A DNA stretch of 64,000 nucleotides, taken from contig CACDQG010000002.1 of the NCBI GenBank assembly GCA_902554785.1, forward strand, positions 21,547 to 85,546, written 5' to 3'. The translations under genes were made by a program, and so were the position numbers. The DNA is from an uncultured Pelagibacteraceae bacterium (GTDB taxonomy: Bacteria; Pseudomonadota; Alphaproteobacteria; Pelagibacterales; Pelagibacteraceae). The notes beneath the pieces are model-generated. The model ran no database searches. It saw only the letters and a program-made list of their open reading frames with translations, and was not told where the DNA came from. Below are positions 12,053 to 24,087 of this stretch, in pieces; the stretch's first letter is position 1; each line of letters begins with the position of its first letter.

Positions 12053-14121
12053 GCTGATGCTTGTTTCATAGAAAGTTTTACTTTTCCTCTATCAAAACCA
12101 ACAACTTTAACTGAAACTTCATCACCCTCTTTTACAACATCTCCAACTTTTGCTACTCTTTTGTTAGCAAGCTCAGATATATGTACAAGACCATCTTGTT
12201 TTCCTAAAAAGTTAACAAAAGCTCCAAATTCCATTATCTTAACAACTTTTCCTTTATAAATTTTACCCATTTCTGGTTTGGCAATTAAATTTTTAATAAA
12301 ATCTATAGCTTTGTTTCTGGATGCTTCATCTGGTGCAGCAACAGTTACTTCTCCAGTATCTTTGACATCAACTTTGGCTCCCGAGGTCTCAACAATTTCC
12401 CTAATAGTTGCACCACCTTTTCCAATTACCGTAGCTATATCTTTTTTATCAACTTTAATTGTCTCTATTTTTGGAGTGTGTTTTGAAAATTCTTTTCTCG
12501 AACTTTTAATGGCTTTGTTCATTTCACCTAAAATATGTTTTCTTCCTTCTTTTGCTTGATCTAAAGCTTTTTCCATAATTTCAAAAGTTATACCTGTGAT
12601 TTTAATATCCATTTGAAGTGAGGTGATGCCATTTTTTGTACCAGCTACTTTAAAATCCATATCTCCTAAATGATCTTCATCTCCTAAAATATCTGATAAT
12701 ACAGAAAAATCCTCACCCTCTTTGATTAAGCCCATTGCAATACCAGCAACTGGTTCTTTTATTGGGACTCCTGCATCCATTAATGATAGTGAAGTTCCAC
12801 AAACTGTAGCCATTGATGAAGATCCGTTAGACTCTGTTATTTCTGAAACTACTCTTAATGTGTATGGAAAGTTCTCTTTTGTTGGTAAAGATGAATTTAT
12901 TGCCCTCCAAGCAAGTTTTCCATGTCCAATTTCTCTTCTGCCAGTACCTATTCTACCACATTCCCCAACTGAAAATGGAGGAAAATTATAATGCAACATG
13001 AAGTTTGATCTTTGCATGCCCTCTAGGCTTTCTAATCTTTGTTCATCATCTGTCATTCCTAGTGTCGTAACTACAAGTGCTTGCGTTTCTCCTCTTGTAA
13101 ATAGAGCAGATCCGTGAGTTCTTGGTAAAACTCCTACCTCACATTTGATTTGTCTTACGTCTGCTAATCCTCTTCCATCAATTCTTTTCTTTTCTTTTAA
13201 AATTGCAGTTCTAACTATATCTTTTTCTAGAGATTTCAGCTGACTCATTGCTTGATTTTCTGTAATAGTTTCATCTTCTGCAAACATTTCTTTACATTGA
13301 GTCTCTATTTCAGAAATAGCTGTAGATCTTTTTTTCTTATCTATTTCTTTAAATGCGTTTCTTAAACGAGTTTCAAATTTCTCAGCAATTTTCTTTTTAA
13401 TTTCAGAATGATCTACTTCTTCAACTTCCCACTTGGGTTTTCCAGCTTTTTTTGCTAACTTCTCAATTGCTTCAATTATTGGAACAAATTTTTCATGTCC
13501 GAATTTTACTGCATCTAGCATAACTTTTTCAGATAATCCTGTTGTTTCTGACTCAACCATTAAAACTGCATCTTTAGTCCCAGCAACAACTAAGTCCAAC
13601 TCAGATTCTTTTAATTCCTCCACTGAAGGATTTAATAAATAGTTTCCATCTTTAAATCCAACTCTACTTGCAGCTATCGGCCCCAAAAAAGGTAATCCTG
13701 ATATGGCTAAAGCTGCAGAAGATGCAATGATTGATAATATATCTGGTTGGTTTTCATTATCGTAAGAAAGCACTGTAGGAAGTACTTGAACCTCGTTCAT
13801 AAAATCTGATGGAAATAGAGGTCTAATAGGTCTATCTATCAATCTTGAAATTAATGTTTCAGCCTCTGTTGGTCTAGCTTCCCTTTTAAAATATCCACCA
13901 GGTATTTTCCCTGCTGCATAATATTTTTCCTGGTAATTTACTGACAAAGGGAAATAGTCTTGACCTTCAGCAACTTTTTTAGCACCTACAGCTGTAGCAA
14001 TTACCACTGTTTCCCCTAACGAGGCAATGATTGCTCCATCCGCTTGTCTTGCAACTTTACCTGTCTCTAAAGTTAAAGTTTTACCGTTAACTTTCAATTC
14101 TTCCTTATGTATTTTGAACAT
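12049..14121 (-). CDS. pnp: polyribonucleotide nucleotidyltransferase
   Basis: 690 aa; two RNase PH domains, KH ([11 protein letters not shown]) and S1 domains. Confidence 0.97.
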   Translation of the reverse strand: MFKIHKEELKVNGKTLTLETGKVARQADGAIIASLGETVVIATAVGAKKVAEGQDYFPLSVNYQEKYYAAGKIPGGYFKREARPTEAETLISRLIDRPIRPLFPSDFMNEVQVLPTVLSYDNENQPDILSIIASSAALAISGLPFLGPIAASRVGFKDGNYLLNPSVEELKESELDLVVAGTKDAVLMVESETTGLSEKVMLDAVKFGHEKFVPIIEAIEKLAKKAGKPKWEVEEVDHSEIKKKIAEKFETRLRNAFKEIDKKKRSTAISEIETQCKEMFAEDETITENQAMSQLKSLEKDIVRTAILKEKKRIDGRGLADVRQIKCEVGVLPRTHGSALFTRGETQALVVTTLGMTDDEQRLESLEGMQRSNFMLHYNFPPFSVGECGRIGTGRREIGHGKLAWRAINSSLPTKENFPYTLRVVSEITESNGSSSMATVCGTSLSLMDAGVPIKEPVAGIAMGLIKEGEDFSVLSDILGDEDHLGDMDFKVAGTKNGITSLQMDIKITGITFEIMEKALDQAKEGRKHILGEMNKAIKSSRKEFSKHTPKIETIKVDKKDIATVIGKGGATIREIVETSGAKVDVKDTGEVTVAAPDEASRNKAIDFIKNLIAKPEMGKIYKGKVVKIMEFGAFVNFLGKQDGLVHISELANKRVAKVGDVVKEGDEVSVKVVGFDRGKVKLSMKQASA

Positions 14122-14381
14122 TATTTCCTTAAATTTAATTGTTTAATAACTTTTTGGTAGGACTCAGAGTTTTTCTTTTTAAGGTATGCAAGAAGCTTTT
14201 TTCTTTTGTTTACTGATTTAGTCAAACCTAAAGTTGAGTGTTTATCTTTTTTAAAACTTTTAAAGTGTTCCGATAATTTTATAATTTTATCTGTCAGCAA
14301 TCCAATTTGGATTTCTGTAGAACCAACGTCTTTAGAATGTGTTGCCAATGATCTAATTGTATCTTTTTTTTTCTTTATCAT
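14121..14381 (-). CDS. rpsO: 30S ribosomal protein S15
   Basis: [54 protein letters not shown]. Confidence 0.96.
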   Translation of the reverse strand: MIKKKKDTIRSLATHSKDVGSTEIQIGLLTDKIIKLSEHFKSFKKDKHSTLGLTKSVNKRKKLLAYLKKKNSESYQKVIKQLNLRK

Positions 14382-14751
14382 TTTCTTTATTTTGTTTTAT
14401 TATTCTTTCTATTTTTTCAGCATAATCAAATGAGTTATCTTCAACAAATGTTAGCTTAGGAAGAAATTTAATATCTAACCTTTTAGACAGCGCTTTTCTA
14501 ACAAGATGTGAGTACTCCGTCAAGATACTTACTGTTTCTTTAATATCTACACCGCCAAGTGGAATTACATATACTCTTGCTGTTTTAAGATCTGGCGTCA
14601 TTCTTACCTCGGTAACTGTAATCAATTTTGAATTAATTAAAGGTATTTTAGCCTCGTTTCTAATAAATAGCTCACCAAGATTTTGTTTAACGAGTTCCCC
14701 AACCCTTAGCTGTCTTTGGCTGTATGATTTATGTATTGAATGATCCGTCAT
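14353..14751 (-). CDS. rbfA: ribosome-binding factor A
   Basis: SYSQRQLRVGELVKQNLGELF, LITVTEVRMTPDLKTARVYV; between infB and rpsO. Confidence 0.93.
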   Translation of the reverse strand: MTDHSIHKSYSQRQLRVGELVKQNLGELFIRNEAKIPLINSKLITVTEVRMTPDLKTARVYVIPLGGVDIKETVSILTEYSHLVRKALSKRLDIKFLPKLTFVEDNSFDYAEKIERIIKQNKENDKEKKRYN

Positions 14752-14752
14752 T

Positions 14753-16933
14753 TTATATTGATCTTTGAATCTCCTCTGACAGAAAAGACTCGATTATATC
14801 TTTTTCCTTAAAATCTATGTAATCTTTAATACTTATTCCGCACTCTAAACCTGTACCTACTTCTTTCACTTGGTTCTTTTCTCTAAAAATTGAGAGTATT
14901 TCACCAGTATGAACAACGGCGCCATCTCGTATAATTCTGGCTTTAGACTTACTTTTAATTTCTCCATTAAGCACTTTCGATCCCGCAATTTTTCCAGCAG
15001 ACGAAACTTTAAATATTTTTTGTATTTCAGCGCTTCCCAAAACTGTCTCTTTGATATCTGGCTCTAGAAGACCTGATAAAGATTTTTCGACATAATCAAT
15101 GGCTTCATATATGATATTAAAATATTTAATTTGTATTTTCTGATCATCAGCCAGTTTTTTAGCCTCCCGATTTGGTTTAACATTAAATCCAATTAAAATC
15201 GCATTAGAAGCTTTAGCCAAAGAGACATCGGTCTCATTTATCATGCCTATATCAGACAAAATTATTTTTGCTACAACTTCATTGTGTTCTATTTTATTAA
15301 TTGACATCTTTAAAGCTTCACTTGATCCTTGAACGTCAGATTTTATTATTATATTCAATTCATCTTTAGTTTTTGCACTCTCAAATAAAGCTGCCTTGTC
15401 TTTAGGCATTATCTTTAGATTTTCGGTTGCATTAGTTTTTAATTCTACCATGTTTTTTGCAACTTCCTCATTTTCAGTAACAATAAATTCAGCACCAGCG
15501 TAAGCAGAGCCATTCATACCTAATATCTCTACTGGCATTGATGGAAGAGCTTCTTCTACAATTTTTCCCTCATAATTAATCATGGCTCTAATCTTGCCCC
15601 AGGTATTTCCGCAAATAAAAAAGTCTCCTTTTTTTAACTTTCCGTTATTAATTAAAATAGTTGATACTGGACCCTTGCCTTTGTCAATTTTTGACTCAAT
15701 AACAACTCCTTTTGCTAGATCTGTATAAGAAGCTTTCAAGTCTAAAATTTCTGATTGAAGAAGAATATTTTCTTTAAGTTTATCTAAATTCATTTTTTTC
15801 AAAGCTGAAACTTCCACAAACAAGGTATCTCCACTTAAATCTTCAGCTATTAACTCGTACTGCATCATTTCGTTTTTTATTTTACTAATATTCTTTTCTG
15901 GTAGATCACATTTATTAATCGCGACTATTATAGGTACTTTTGCCGCTTGGGCGTGTTTAATAGCCTCTACAGTTTGGGGTTTTATACCGTCATCTGCTGC
16001 AACCACTAATACAACAATGTCAGTAATTTTTGATCCTCTTGCCCTCATCTCTGTGAAAGCTGCATGGCCAGGAGTATCAATAAATGTAATCAACTTATCT
16101 TTCTCTTTTACCTGATATGCTCCAATATGTTGAGTTATCCCACCATATTCTCCAGAGACAACGTTTGTATCCCTCAAGGCATCAAGTAATGATGTTTTTC
16201 CATGGTCCACGTGGCCCATAATTGTGACTACTGGAGGTCTAATTTTTACTTCCCCTGTTAATTCTTTCTCAGTTTTATCTGTCTTAACCGATAATTTTTC
16301 CTCAATTATGGGTTTGTGCCCAAATTCTTTTACTATGTATTCTGCTGTGTCTTTATCAATTGTGTGATTGATAGTAGCAACTACTTTCATATTAAATAAA
16401 AACTTAATAATTTCATTAGATTTTTCAGCCATTCGATTTGAAAGTTCCTGGATTGTAATCTGACTTGGGATTTTTACTTCTTTGATAACCTTTTTGAATT
16501 CTTTTTTTTCCTCACCTTCAGGTTTAATTTTTTTATCCTTTAATCTTGCTCTCTTAACTGAAGCTAAGCTTCTCTGTTTTATTTCAATTTCCTCTACGTT
16601 AAGTGCTCTAGAAACTGTTAATTTGAAATTTCTTTTGTCTACTGGGCCCTTTAATTTAAGTTTACTTTTACCAGCTGGTTTATTTTCCTTTTTAATAAAA
16701 TCTTTAGTTGCTTGTTGTTCAATAAATTTTCTCGCAAAATTTTTCTTTTTGGCATCATTGCTAAGATTTAATGGTTGATTTAGATTTGGTTTCACCGAAT
16801 TTTTGTTAGCTCTGAAAGGTTTTTTTTTCTCTATTGAGTAAGTTTTTTTGCCCCCAGAGGATATAAGAGTTGTATCAATCTTTTTTTTTAAACCAGTTGA
16901 TATTGTAAGCGTTTTTTTTTTGTCTTTTTCCAT
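14753..16933 (-). CDS. infB: translation initiation factor IF-2
   Basis: [45 protein letters not shown]; start placed at internal MEKDKKK. Confidence 0.96.
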   Translation of the reverse strand: MEKDKKKTLTISTGLKKKIDTTLISSGGKKTYSIEKKKPFRANKNSVKPNLNQPLNLSNDAKKKNFARKFIEQQATKDFIKKENKPAGKSKLKLKGPVDKRNFKLTVSRALNVEEIEIKQRSLASVKRARLKDKKIKPEGEEKKEFKKVIKEVKIPSQITIQELSNRMAEKSNEIIKFLFNMKVVATINHTIDKDTAEYIVKEFGHKPIIEEKLSVKTDKTEKELTGEVKIRPPVVTIMGHVDHGKTSLLDALRDTNVVSGEYGGITQHIGAYQVKEKDKLITFIDTPGHAAFTEMRARGSKITDIVVLVVAADDGIKPQTVEAIKHAQAAKVPIIVAINKCDLPEKNISKIKNEMMQYELIAEDLSGDTLFVEVSALKKMNLDKLKENILLQSEILDLKASYTDLAKGVVIESKIDKGKGPVSTILINNGKLKKGDFFICGNTWGKIRAMINYEGKIVEEALPSMPVEILGMNGSAYAGAEFIVTENEEVAKNMVELKTNATENLKIMPKDKAALFESAKTKDELNIIIKSDVQGSSEALKMSINKIEHNEVVAKIILSDIGMINETDVSLAKASNAILIGFNVKPNREAKKLADDQKIQIKYFNIIYEAIDYVEKSLSGLLEPDIKETVLGSAEIQKIFKVSSAGKIAGSKVLNGEIKSKSKARIIRDGAVVHTGEILSIFREKNQVKEVGTGLECGISIKDYIDFKEKDIIESFLSEEIQRSI

Positions 16934-16937
16934 AACA

Positions 16938-18488
16938 TTACTTGTAAACAATCTTTCGTGCAGACATAATTAAATCATCTGCCTCTTTTCGTGATAACGA
17001 AAATTCCTCAAGATATCCCTCTATCCTAATTTTTTTACCTTTTATTTCGTCAAATCCCCCAATCAATTCATCTGAGGAAAGATCTGCGAAGTCACTGATT
17101 TTTTTAATATTTTTTTGGCCAAGTATTACTAACATTCCTTGGGTCATTCCTTTTAAATTTATTAAACTTTCCTCCACTCCAAGTTCTTTAAGTTTTAGTG
17201 CAACTGCTTCTTTTTCTTTCAATAAAGTTTCTTTTGATCTTTTTATAAGTTCTTTAGCTGTTTCATCGTCTATTGCATCTATTTTCGATATTTTTTCTGG
17301 TTCAGATTGTGCAATCTCTTCTATTGAATTCAAACCTTCAGAAACAAGTAACTGGCCAAGTGTCTCATCAACTTCTAGATTTTTAATTAAAGTGTCTGTT
17401 CTTTCCTTAAATTCCGCTTGTCTTCTCTCTGAGTCTTCTTTGTCTGTCAAAATATCTATTTCATAATTTGTTAATTTAGATGCAAGCCTAACGTTTTGAC
17501 CTCTTCTTCCTATTGCTTTACTTAAATTTTCCTCAGTTAATATTATATCGATTCTTTTATTGTCTTGATCAATTAAAACCCTTTGTATCTCTGCTGGAGA
17601 AAGTGACTCAGAAATTAAAGTTGGTAAATCTTCTGTCCACTTTATAATGTCTATTTTTTCACCATGAAGTTCATTGACGATAGTCTGAACTCTACTTCCC
17701 CTCATACCTACACATGCTCCAACAGGGTCAATTGATGAGTCTTTTGAATGTACACAGATTTTTGCTCTACTTCCTGGGTCTCGTGCCACGGATTTTATTT
17801 CTATTGTCCCTTCATAAATTTCAGGAACCTCTTGAAAAAATAATTTAGCTAAAAATTGAGGATGCGCTCTAGAGAGAAAAATTTGATGTCCTTTTAATTC
17901 TTTTTTGACTTCATAGCAGTATGCTTTTACCCTATCTCCTGTTTTGAGTATTTCTCTAGGTATAAGTTCATCTTTCTTAATCACTCCCTCGGCTTTTCCT
18001 AAATCTACTATAACGTTTCCATATTCTAATCTTTTAATAATTCCGCTCAATATCAGTCCTTGTTTATCAATAAAGTCTTCATATTGCCTATTTTTTTCGG
18101 CTTCCCTAACTCTGCTACTAATTACTTGTTTAGCACTTTGGGCAGCAATCCGACCAAAATCAATTTGTGGCAATTCTTCATAAATTTTTTCGCCAACTTT
18201 TAAATTATCTATCTCTTTACTATTTTTTTTAGCTTGATCTAAAGTAATTTCTCTAGAGGAGTCCTCAACTTTATCAACTATTTCAAGTACTTTTTGTATT
18301 TTTATTTCTCCACTCTCTCTACTTATAGCTACCTCTATATTATTATCACTTCCAAATTTAGTCAGGGCAGCTTTCTGAATGGCGCTTTCCATTGAACTTA
18401 TTACAAGTTCTTTATCAATGGATTTTTCATTTGCAACCGCCTCAACTATTCTTAAAAGCTCAAGTTTATCTAATCCTCTATTCAACAT
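16938..18488 (-). CDS. nusA: transcription termination/antitermination factor NusA
   Basis: GACVGMRGSRVQTIVNELHGEKIDII (KH), two C-terminal HhH repeats; start at MLNRGLDKLELLRI with AGGGG SD. Confidence 0.95.
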   Translation of the reverse strand: MLNRGLDKLELLRIVEAVANEKSIDKELVISSMESAIQKAALTKFGSDNNIEVAISRESGEIKIQKVLEIVDKVEDSSREITLDQAKKNSKEIDNLKVGEKIYEELPQIDFGRIAAQSAKQVISSRVREAEKNRQYEDFIDKQGLILSGIIKRLEYGNVIVDLGKAEGVIKKDELIPREILKTGDRVKAYCYEVKKELKGHQIFLSRAHPQFLAKLFFQEVPEIYEGTIEIKSVARDPGSRAKICVHSKDSSIDPVGACVGMRGSRVQTIVNELHGEKIDIIKWTEDLPTLISESLSPAEIQRVLIDQDNKRIDIILTEENLSKAIGRRGQNVRLASKLTNYEIDILTDKEDSERRQAEFKERTDTLIKNLEVDETLGQLLVSEGLNSIEEIAQSEPEKISKIDAIDDETAKELIKRSKETLLKEKEAVALKLKELGVEESLINLKGMTQGMLVILGQKNIKKISDFADLSSDELIGGFDEIKGKKIRIEGYLEEFSLSRKEADDLIMSARKIVYK

Positions 18489-18500
18489 TTTATATCCCCT

Positions 18501-18527
18501 AAAAAAAAATGGGCTACTGCCCATTTT
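18501..18527 (-). terminator. intrinsic terminator between metK and nusA, in the nusA leader
   Basis: Minus-strand RNA AAAAUGGGC-AGUA-GCCCAUUUU followed by U tract, then immediately AGGGG (nusA SD). Confidence 0.8.
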
Positions 18528-18549
18528 GAAATTATTAATAATTTTATAA

Positions 18550-18578
18550 TTATTAGAAGAAAATTATGGTTTTTTCAA
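18550..18578 (-). promoter_or_regulatory. candidate sigma70 promoter for nusA
   Basis: Minus strand TTGAAA-N17-TAATAA immediately downstream of the metK stop. Confidence 0.45.
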
Positions 18579-18580
18579 GA

Positions 18581-19744
18581 TTACAGTTTGAATAAATCAG
18601 TTTTATCAGTTTTTTCCCAAGAAAACTCACCTTTATCTGTTGGTTTTCTACCAAAGTGGCCATAAGCTGATGTGACTTCATAAATTGGATTATTCAAGTT
18701 TAACATTTGTCTAATTCCACGAGGAGATAAATCAAAGTTTTGATCAATTATTTTTTTTACTTTATCGACTTTTTTAACATCTTTATCATCAAGCTTCAAA
18801 AATATTGATAACGGCTTAGATACGCCGATTGCATATGCTAACTGGATCAAACATTTATTAGATACTCCTGCAGCAACAATATTTTTAGCTAAATATCTTG
18901 AGGCATAAGCAGCAGATCTATCTACTTTTGTCGGATCCTTGCCAGAAAATGCACCCCCGCCGTGCGGTGCTGCGCCACCGTAAGTGTCAACTATTATCTT
19001 TCTTCCAGTTAATCCAGTATCACCGTCTGGTCCACCAATTATAAATTGACCAGTAGGGTTTATATAAATTTCTTTTGAATTTAAATCTTCTAAATAATTT
19101 TCAGGTATAGATTTTTTAATGTAGGGTATTATTAATTCTCTTACCTTTTGCTGATTCAAATCCTTTGAATGTTGAGTAGAGACAACAATTGAAGTAACTT
19201 TTGTTGGCTTGTTGTCCTCATATAACATTGTAACCTGGCTTTTTGAATCTGGTTCAATACCCACAAGAGTACCTTTTTTTCTATCTTCTGCCATAAGTCT
19301 TAAAATTTTATGTGAGAAATATATTGGTGCAGGCATCAGATCCTCTGTTTCACTGCATGCATAACCAAACATTATACCTTGATCTCCAGCTCCTTCATCT
19401 TTGTTATCCTTTGAGTCTACTCCCATAGCAATATCTGATGACTGATCATGTAAGTATGTTTCTATGTCCGCAGTTTTCCAACTAAAACCTTTTTGATCAT
19501 AACCTATATCTTTTATACAACTTCGAATTTTGGAGATTAATTCATCTTGATTTATTTTGGGACCTCTAGTCTCTCCTGCTAAAACCACCTTATTTGTTGT
19601 TGTTAAAGTTTCGCATGCTACTCTAGATACGGGATCTTTATGTAAGTAGGTATCCACAACCATATCAGAAATTCTATCACAAACCTTATCTGGATGGCCC
19701 TCAGAAACTGACTCACTTGTAAATAGATAATTATTATTCACCAT
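18581..19744 (-). CDS. metK: S-adenosylmethionine synthetase
   Basis: [51 protein letters not shown]. Confidence 0.98.
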   Translation of the reverse strand: MVNNNYLFTSESVSEGHPDKVCDRISDMVVDTYLHKDPVSRVACETLTTTNKVVLAGETRGPKINQDELISKIRSCIKDIGYDQKGFSWKTADIETYLHDQSSDIAMGVDSKDNKDEGAGDQGIMFGYACSETEDLMPAPIYFSHKILRLMAEDRKKGTLVGIEPDSKSQVTMLYEDNKPTKVTSIVVSTQHSKDLNQQKVRELIIPYIKKSIPENYLEDLNSKEIYINPTGQFIIGGPDGDTGLTGRKIIVDTYGGAAPHGGGAFSGKDPTKVDRSAAYASRYLAKNIVAAGVSNKCLIQLAYAIGVSKPLSIFLKLDDKDVKKVDKVKKIIDQNFDLSPRGIRQMLNLNNPIYEVTSAYGHFGRKPTDKGEFSWEKTDKTDLFKL

Positions 19745-21293
19745 TATTTTTTTTATAATAAAAGATAAAATAATATGTAATTAAAAGCATAAAAAATATC
19801 AAATCATTTTTATTTTTATTATTGTTTTTTATAAGCGGGACCTCTAGCTCTATATTACCAGTTTCGTTAGGATTTAGTATTTTTATAATTTCACCTTTAT
19901 TATTAATTATTGCACTTATGCCTTTATTTGCTGATCTGATAAAAAATGAGTTTTGTTCAATTGCTCTGAAAATACCTTTTGGGAAATGTTGATATGGTCC
20001 AATCGAGTCTCCAAACCATCCGTCTTCTGATATATTGATAATTAAATTTGTTTCGTCTGGTGATTTCTGTATTAGTTTAGTGAATATTACCTCATAACAA
20101 ATCAAGGGTAAAATATTTAAATTATCTAAATTAAGATTTTCTTGTTTTCCACCTACTAAAAAAGAACCATGACCCTCGGTAATTTTTTTCAATCCTATTC
20201 TTCTCAACAATTTTTCAAAAGGCAAAAACTCACCAAATGGAACAAGCTTTTGTTTATGATACTCTTTTAAAATTTCTAACTCATTATTTACAATAATTAA
20301 GCTGTTAAAATTACCATTTTTTTTAGGGTTATATTTATTAACTCCAAAGAGTATGAAGTGATTTTTAGAAAAATTTTTTGAGAATAATTCTTTAAATATT
20401 AATAGTTCTTCATAATTATAACCACTAAACACGCCTTCGGGCCAAACAAAAAGAGTTTTAGAATTGTTCATTGGTTCACTATATTTAATAAGTTTTTGTA
20501 ATTTGCTTTCAACTTCCTTTAAATCAATATCATACTCAAGTTTAAAATTTGGAGAAATTACTTTTATATTAAATTTTTGATTATTTAATTTTAACAATGA
20601 TCTATTCTGGTTAATAGAATGATTTCCGTAAATATAAAAAATTAAAAATAAAATAATAGGATATATCAAAAGTAAAAGCTTTTTACTTAAGTTTATCTTA
20701 AAAAATAAAACTGCTGGAAACATAAAGATTGAAATAATAATTAAATTAAAAGCAAATAATCCAATTATATTCAAGATTTGGATAAGTTCTGTCGCCCATG
20801 AGATGCTATAAGCCCACAAATTCCATGGAAAACCTGTTAAAATTTTTGCCCGTAAAAAGTCTGAAAAAGCTAGTCCTCCCGACAAAAGTAAAATTGAGTT
20901 TAGATTTAAATTTATAAAAGGACCTATTATCAAAACTACTAAAGAAAAAAATAAACTTAAAAATAATGGTATTAAAACTAATGCTAAAGGAATAAAAATT
21001 TTAAAACTATCATCAAAAGTTAGTGAATTTGCTATCCAATGAATACCACTTAAATAAAATCCAAAACCAAAAGAAGTTCCAAATAAAAACAAATTTTTTT
21101 TATACGGCTTTTTTCTATAAATACTTTTTGATTTTTTCTTAATATAAATTATTAAAAAAAAGAATGTTGGAAGAACAAAAAAATTTATAAATGTTAAGTT
21201 AAATGGTTCAAAAGATAGAACTGTTATCGACCCTAGTATTAACGGAAAAAGACACAAGGTTAAAAAACGATTATTTAAATAATTTTCAATCAT
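19734..21293 (-). CDS. lnt: apolipoprotein N-acyltransferase
   Basis: Polytopic N-terminus plus nitrilase domain: [38 protein letters not shown]. Confidence 0.93.
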   Translation of the reverse strand: MIENYLNNRFLTLCLFPLILGSITVLSFEPFNLTFINFFVLPTFFFLIIYIKKKSKSIYRKKPYKKNLFLFGTSFGFGFYLSGIHWIANSLTFDDSFKIFIPLALVLIPLFLSLFFSLVVLIIGPFINLNLNSILLLSGGLAFSDFLRAKILTGFPWNLWAYSISWATELIQILNIIGLFAFNLIIISIFMFPAVLFFKINLSKKLLLLIYPIILFLIFYIYGNHSINQNRSLLKLNNQKFNIKVISPNFKLEYDIDLKEVESKLQKLIKYSEPMNNSKTLFVWPEGVFSGYNYEELLIFKELFSKNFSKNHFILFGVNKYNPKKNGNFNSLIIVNNELEILKEYHKQKLVPFGEFLPFEKLLRRIGLKKITEGHGSFLVGGKQENLNLDNLNILPLICYEVIFTKLIQKSPDETNLIINISEDGWFGDSIGPYQHFPKGIFRAIEQNSFFIRSANKGISAIINNKGEIIKILNPNETGNIELEVPLIKNNNKNKNDLIFFMLLITYYFIFYYKKNNGE

Positions 21294-21758
21294 TTATTTT
21301 AAATAAGAAAAGAATTTTTTTTCAATTTTTGCCATTTTATGAAAATCCTTATCTCTTTTATGATCATACCCAAGTAAATGCACCAATCCATGTATCCAAA
21401 GTTTGTCAAATTCAGATTTAAACAATTTAGTATTTTTTTTATTTTTTACTTTACTTATGTTAACAATTATATCACCCAAATAAATTTCTGTATCTTTTTT
21501 TAATTTTTTTTCTAATTCTGTCTTTGTATGAAAAGGAAATGAAAGAACATCGGTAGTTTTATTCTTCTTCCTAAATTTTCTATTAAGTTTTTTTATTTCT
21601 CCCCCGCCAGATAACAATAGAGTACAAAATACTATTTTTTTCTTAAATATCGATGTTTTCTTGTTAAGTTTACTAATTTTTTTTTCAATAAAAATATTTG
21701 GATTTTTTAAATATTTTCTCCACTTAACATTGTTGGAGATTACATTAATCTTTATCAT
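21294..21758 (-). CDS. ybeY: endoribonuclease YbeY
   Basis: LNRKFRKKNKTTDVLSFPF, WIHGLVHLLGYDHKRDKDFHKM. Confidence 0.95.
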   Translation of the reverse strand: MIKINVISNNVKWRKYLKNPNIFIEKKISKLNKKTSIFKKKIVFCTLLLSGGGEIKKLNRKFRKKNKTTDVLSFPFHTKTELEKKLKKDTEIYLGDIIVNISKVKNKKNTKLFKSEFDKLWIHGLVHLLGYDHKRDKDFHKMAKIEKKFFSYLK

Positions 21759-22749
21759 CAGAGCTTTTTCTTTGATAAGCGCTAATAATTTTAGAAACTA
21801 AGGGATGCCTTACAACATCATTATGGTCAAATTCTACAATTTTTATTTCCTTTAAGTTTTTCAATATTTTTTTAGATTTTACAAGTCCTGACTGAGATTT
21901 GTTAATCAAATCTATTTGTGATGGATCACCATTCACTACTAATTTTGAATTTTCTCCTATTCTTGTCAAAAACATTTTTATTTGTGTTTCTGTTGCGTTT
22001 TGTGCTTCATCTAAAATTGCAAAGCAGTTTTTTAATGTTCTACCTCTCATAAAAGCTAGTGGTGCAATTTCAATTTCTCCTGACTCAATTTTTTTATCAA
22101 TTTTATCAGCGCCAAAGAGTTCATATAAGGCATCATATAAAGGTCTTAAATAGGGGTCTACTTTCTCTTTCATGTCGCCCGGTAAAAATCCAAGTTTTTC
22201 TCCTGCCTCTACTGCAGGTCTAGACAATATTACTCGTTCAATTTTTTTTTCTATTAACATTGTAACTGCTACTGATACTGCCAAGAAACTTTTTCCAGTT
22301 CCAGCTGGGCCCAAGGATATTACAATGTCATTTTCTTTTAGGGCTTTTATATAATCTGATTGTCTTTTTGAACGAGCTATAACTGACTTTCTGGGTGTTT
22401 TAATTAATTGTTGAAATGATTTTACATTTGTCTCTTCAAATTCCATATTTTTTTTAACTGAAAAAATTATATCTTCTTTCTCGATAACATTTGTTAAAAA
22501 ATGTTTGTTAATTAAAAATTTTATAGCGTCACAAAATAATTTTATATTTTCCTTTTTCCCTTTACAAGTAATAGAATTTCCTCTGAAAAATATATTAGTA
22601 TTAGTTAATTTTGATAAACTTTTTAAATTTTGATCAAATTGTCCTACTATTGACATCAACATCTGATTGTCTGTTATCTGCGCATTGACTGTATCGTTGT
22701 CAATTTTCTTTAAAATTAAAATTTGATCAATCTTACTTATCTCTGACAT
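21745..22749 (-). CDS. PhoH-like ATPase (YbeZ)
   Basis: LGPAGTGKSFLAVSVAV, RPAVEAGEKLGFLPGDMKEKVDPYLRPLYDAL, ILDEAQNAT. Confidence 0.95.
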   Translation of the reverse strand: MSEISKIDQILILKKIDNDTVNAQITDNQMLMSIVGQFDQNLKSLSKLTNTNIFFRGNSITCKGKKENIKLFCDAIKFLINKHFLTNVIEKEDIIFSVKKNMEFEETNVKSFQQLIKTPRKSVIARSKRQSDYIKALKENDIVISLGPAGTGKSFLAVSVAVTMLIEKKIERVILSRPAVEAGEKLGFLPGDMKEKVDPYLRPLYDALYELFGADKIDKKIESGEIEIAPLAFMRGRTLKNCFAILDEAQNATETQIKMFLTRIGENSKLVVNGDPSQIDLINKSQSGLVKSKKILKNLKEIKIVEFDHNDVVRHPLVSKIISAYQRKSSDDKD

Positions 22750-22751
22750 TA

Positions 22752-24086
22752 TTAAGCAGCGAATTCCTTATTTTTGATCTTTTGTTTCATTTCTCCAAAT
22801 AACGTATTTTGATTTCCATTAAGGATTTTTACCTCTTTGATTTGACCAATTAAATTTTGATCACTTTTAACTATTACTGAATTAAAGTATTCATCCCTTC
22901 CAAAATATTTATTATTATCTTTTGCTTTATTTTCGAATAGTACTTTAGCTGGTTTGTTAAATAATTTTTTTCTATATCTCATTTTTATTTCATTCGCCCT
23001 TTTCTGAAAAATTACCAGTCTCTTTTTTGCGATATTCTCATCAACTTGTTCTAATTTAGCTGCTGGAGTACCAGCTCTTGAGCTATATATAAAGGAAAAA
23101 GAGTTTATAAATTCAATTTCATTCAACAAATGTAACGAGTCCTCAAAATCTTGGTCGGTTTCACCAGGATAACCTATAATAAAATCACTTGAAAATCTTG
23201 TTAAAGGGTTAACTTTTTTTAACTTACGAATTAAGTCTATATAATATTCTACAGTGTGTTTCCTGTTCATTTTATTTAAAATTTTATTAGAACCGCTTTG
23301 CACTGGTAGATGAATTAAAGGCATTAGTTTTTTGATATTCGCATGTGCATCAATTAAATCTTTTGAGAAATCTATCGGATGTGATGTTGTATATCTAATT
23401 CTTTGAATATTTTTAATTTTTGATATTTCATAAATCAAATCTGAGAGTTTTATTCCACAATAATTGAAAGCATTTACATTTTGACCTAAAAGTGTAATTT
23501 CTTTTGCACCATTGTTTGCTAAATCAATACATTCATTTAAAAGTTCGTTTATTGATCGTGAAAACTCAGGTCCTCTTGTATAAGGTACAACACAAAATTT
23601 ACAAAATTTATCACAGCCTTCTTGAATGGTTAAAAAAGACGAAATATTAGTACTTGAATTTTTTATGAGATTTAAATTATCGAACTTATCAATTACATCG
23701 AATTCTGTTATATTTATTTTTTTAAATTTTTTTTCAATATTTTTTATGATTTTTTCTAATAAATGATAAGACTGTGGTCCTATAACAGCATCGATATACT
23801 TCTCTTTTTCAAGTAATACTTCCCCCTCTGCTTGAGCTACACATCCTGTAACAATTACTATAGGTTTTTTTTTATTTCTAAATTCTTTTTTTACTCTTCC
23901 TATGTCGTGGTAAACTTTTTCGGTTGCTTTTTCTCTAATGTGACAAGTGTTAAGAACGTAACAATCTGTGTCTTCAACATTGTCGGTTTTAATGTAATTA
24001 AGTTTTTTAGATAAATCATAAATACGATTACTATCGTATTCATTCATTTGGCAGCCATATGTTTTTATGAAAATTTTTTTTTTCAA
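22752..24086 (-). CDS. miaB: tRNA-2-methylthio-N6-dimethylallyladenosine synthase
   Basis: IKTYGCQMNEYDS, LTIQEGCDKFCKFCVVPYTRGPE, C-terminal TRAM. Confidence 0.96.
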   Translation of the reverse strand: MKKKIFIKTYGCQMNEYDSNRIYDLSKKLNYIKTDNVEDTDCYVLNTCHIREKATEKVYHDIGRVKKEFRNKKKPIVIVTGCVAQAEGEVLLEKEKYIDAVIGPQSYHLLEKIIKNIEKKFKKINITEFDVIDKFDNLNLIKNSSTNISSFLTIQEGCDKFCKFCVVPYTRGPEFSRSINELLNECIDLANNGAKEITLLGQNVNAFNYCGIKLSDLIYEISKIKNIQRIRYTTSHPIDFSKDLIDAHANIKKLMPLIHLPVQSGSNKILNKMNRKHTVEYYIDLIRKLKKVNPLTRFSSDFIIGYPGETDQDFEDSLHLLNEIEFINSFSFIYSSRAGTPAAKLEQVDENIAKKRLVIFQKRANEIKMRYRKKLFNKPAKVLFENKAKDNNKYFGRDEYFNSVIVKSDQNLIGQIKEVKILNGNQNTLFGEMKQKIKNKEFAA

Positions 24087-24087
24087 T

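Noticed and set aside
12278-13642. + strand ORFs antisense to pnp
   Set aside because: Shadow ORFs; no SD or domain evidence.
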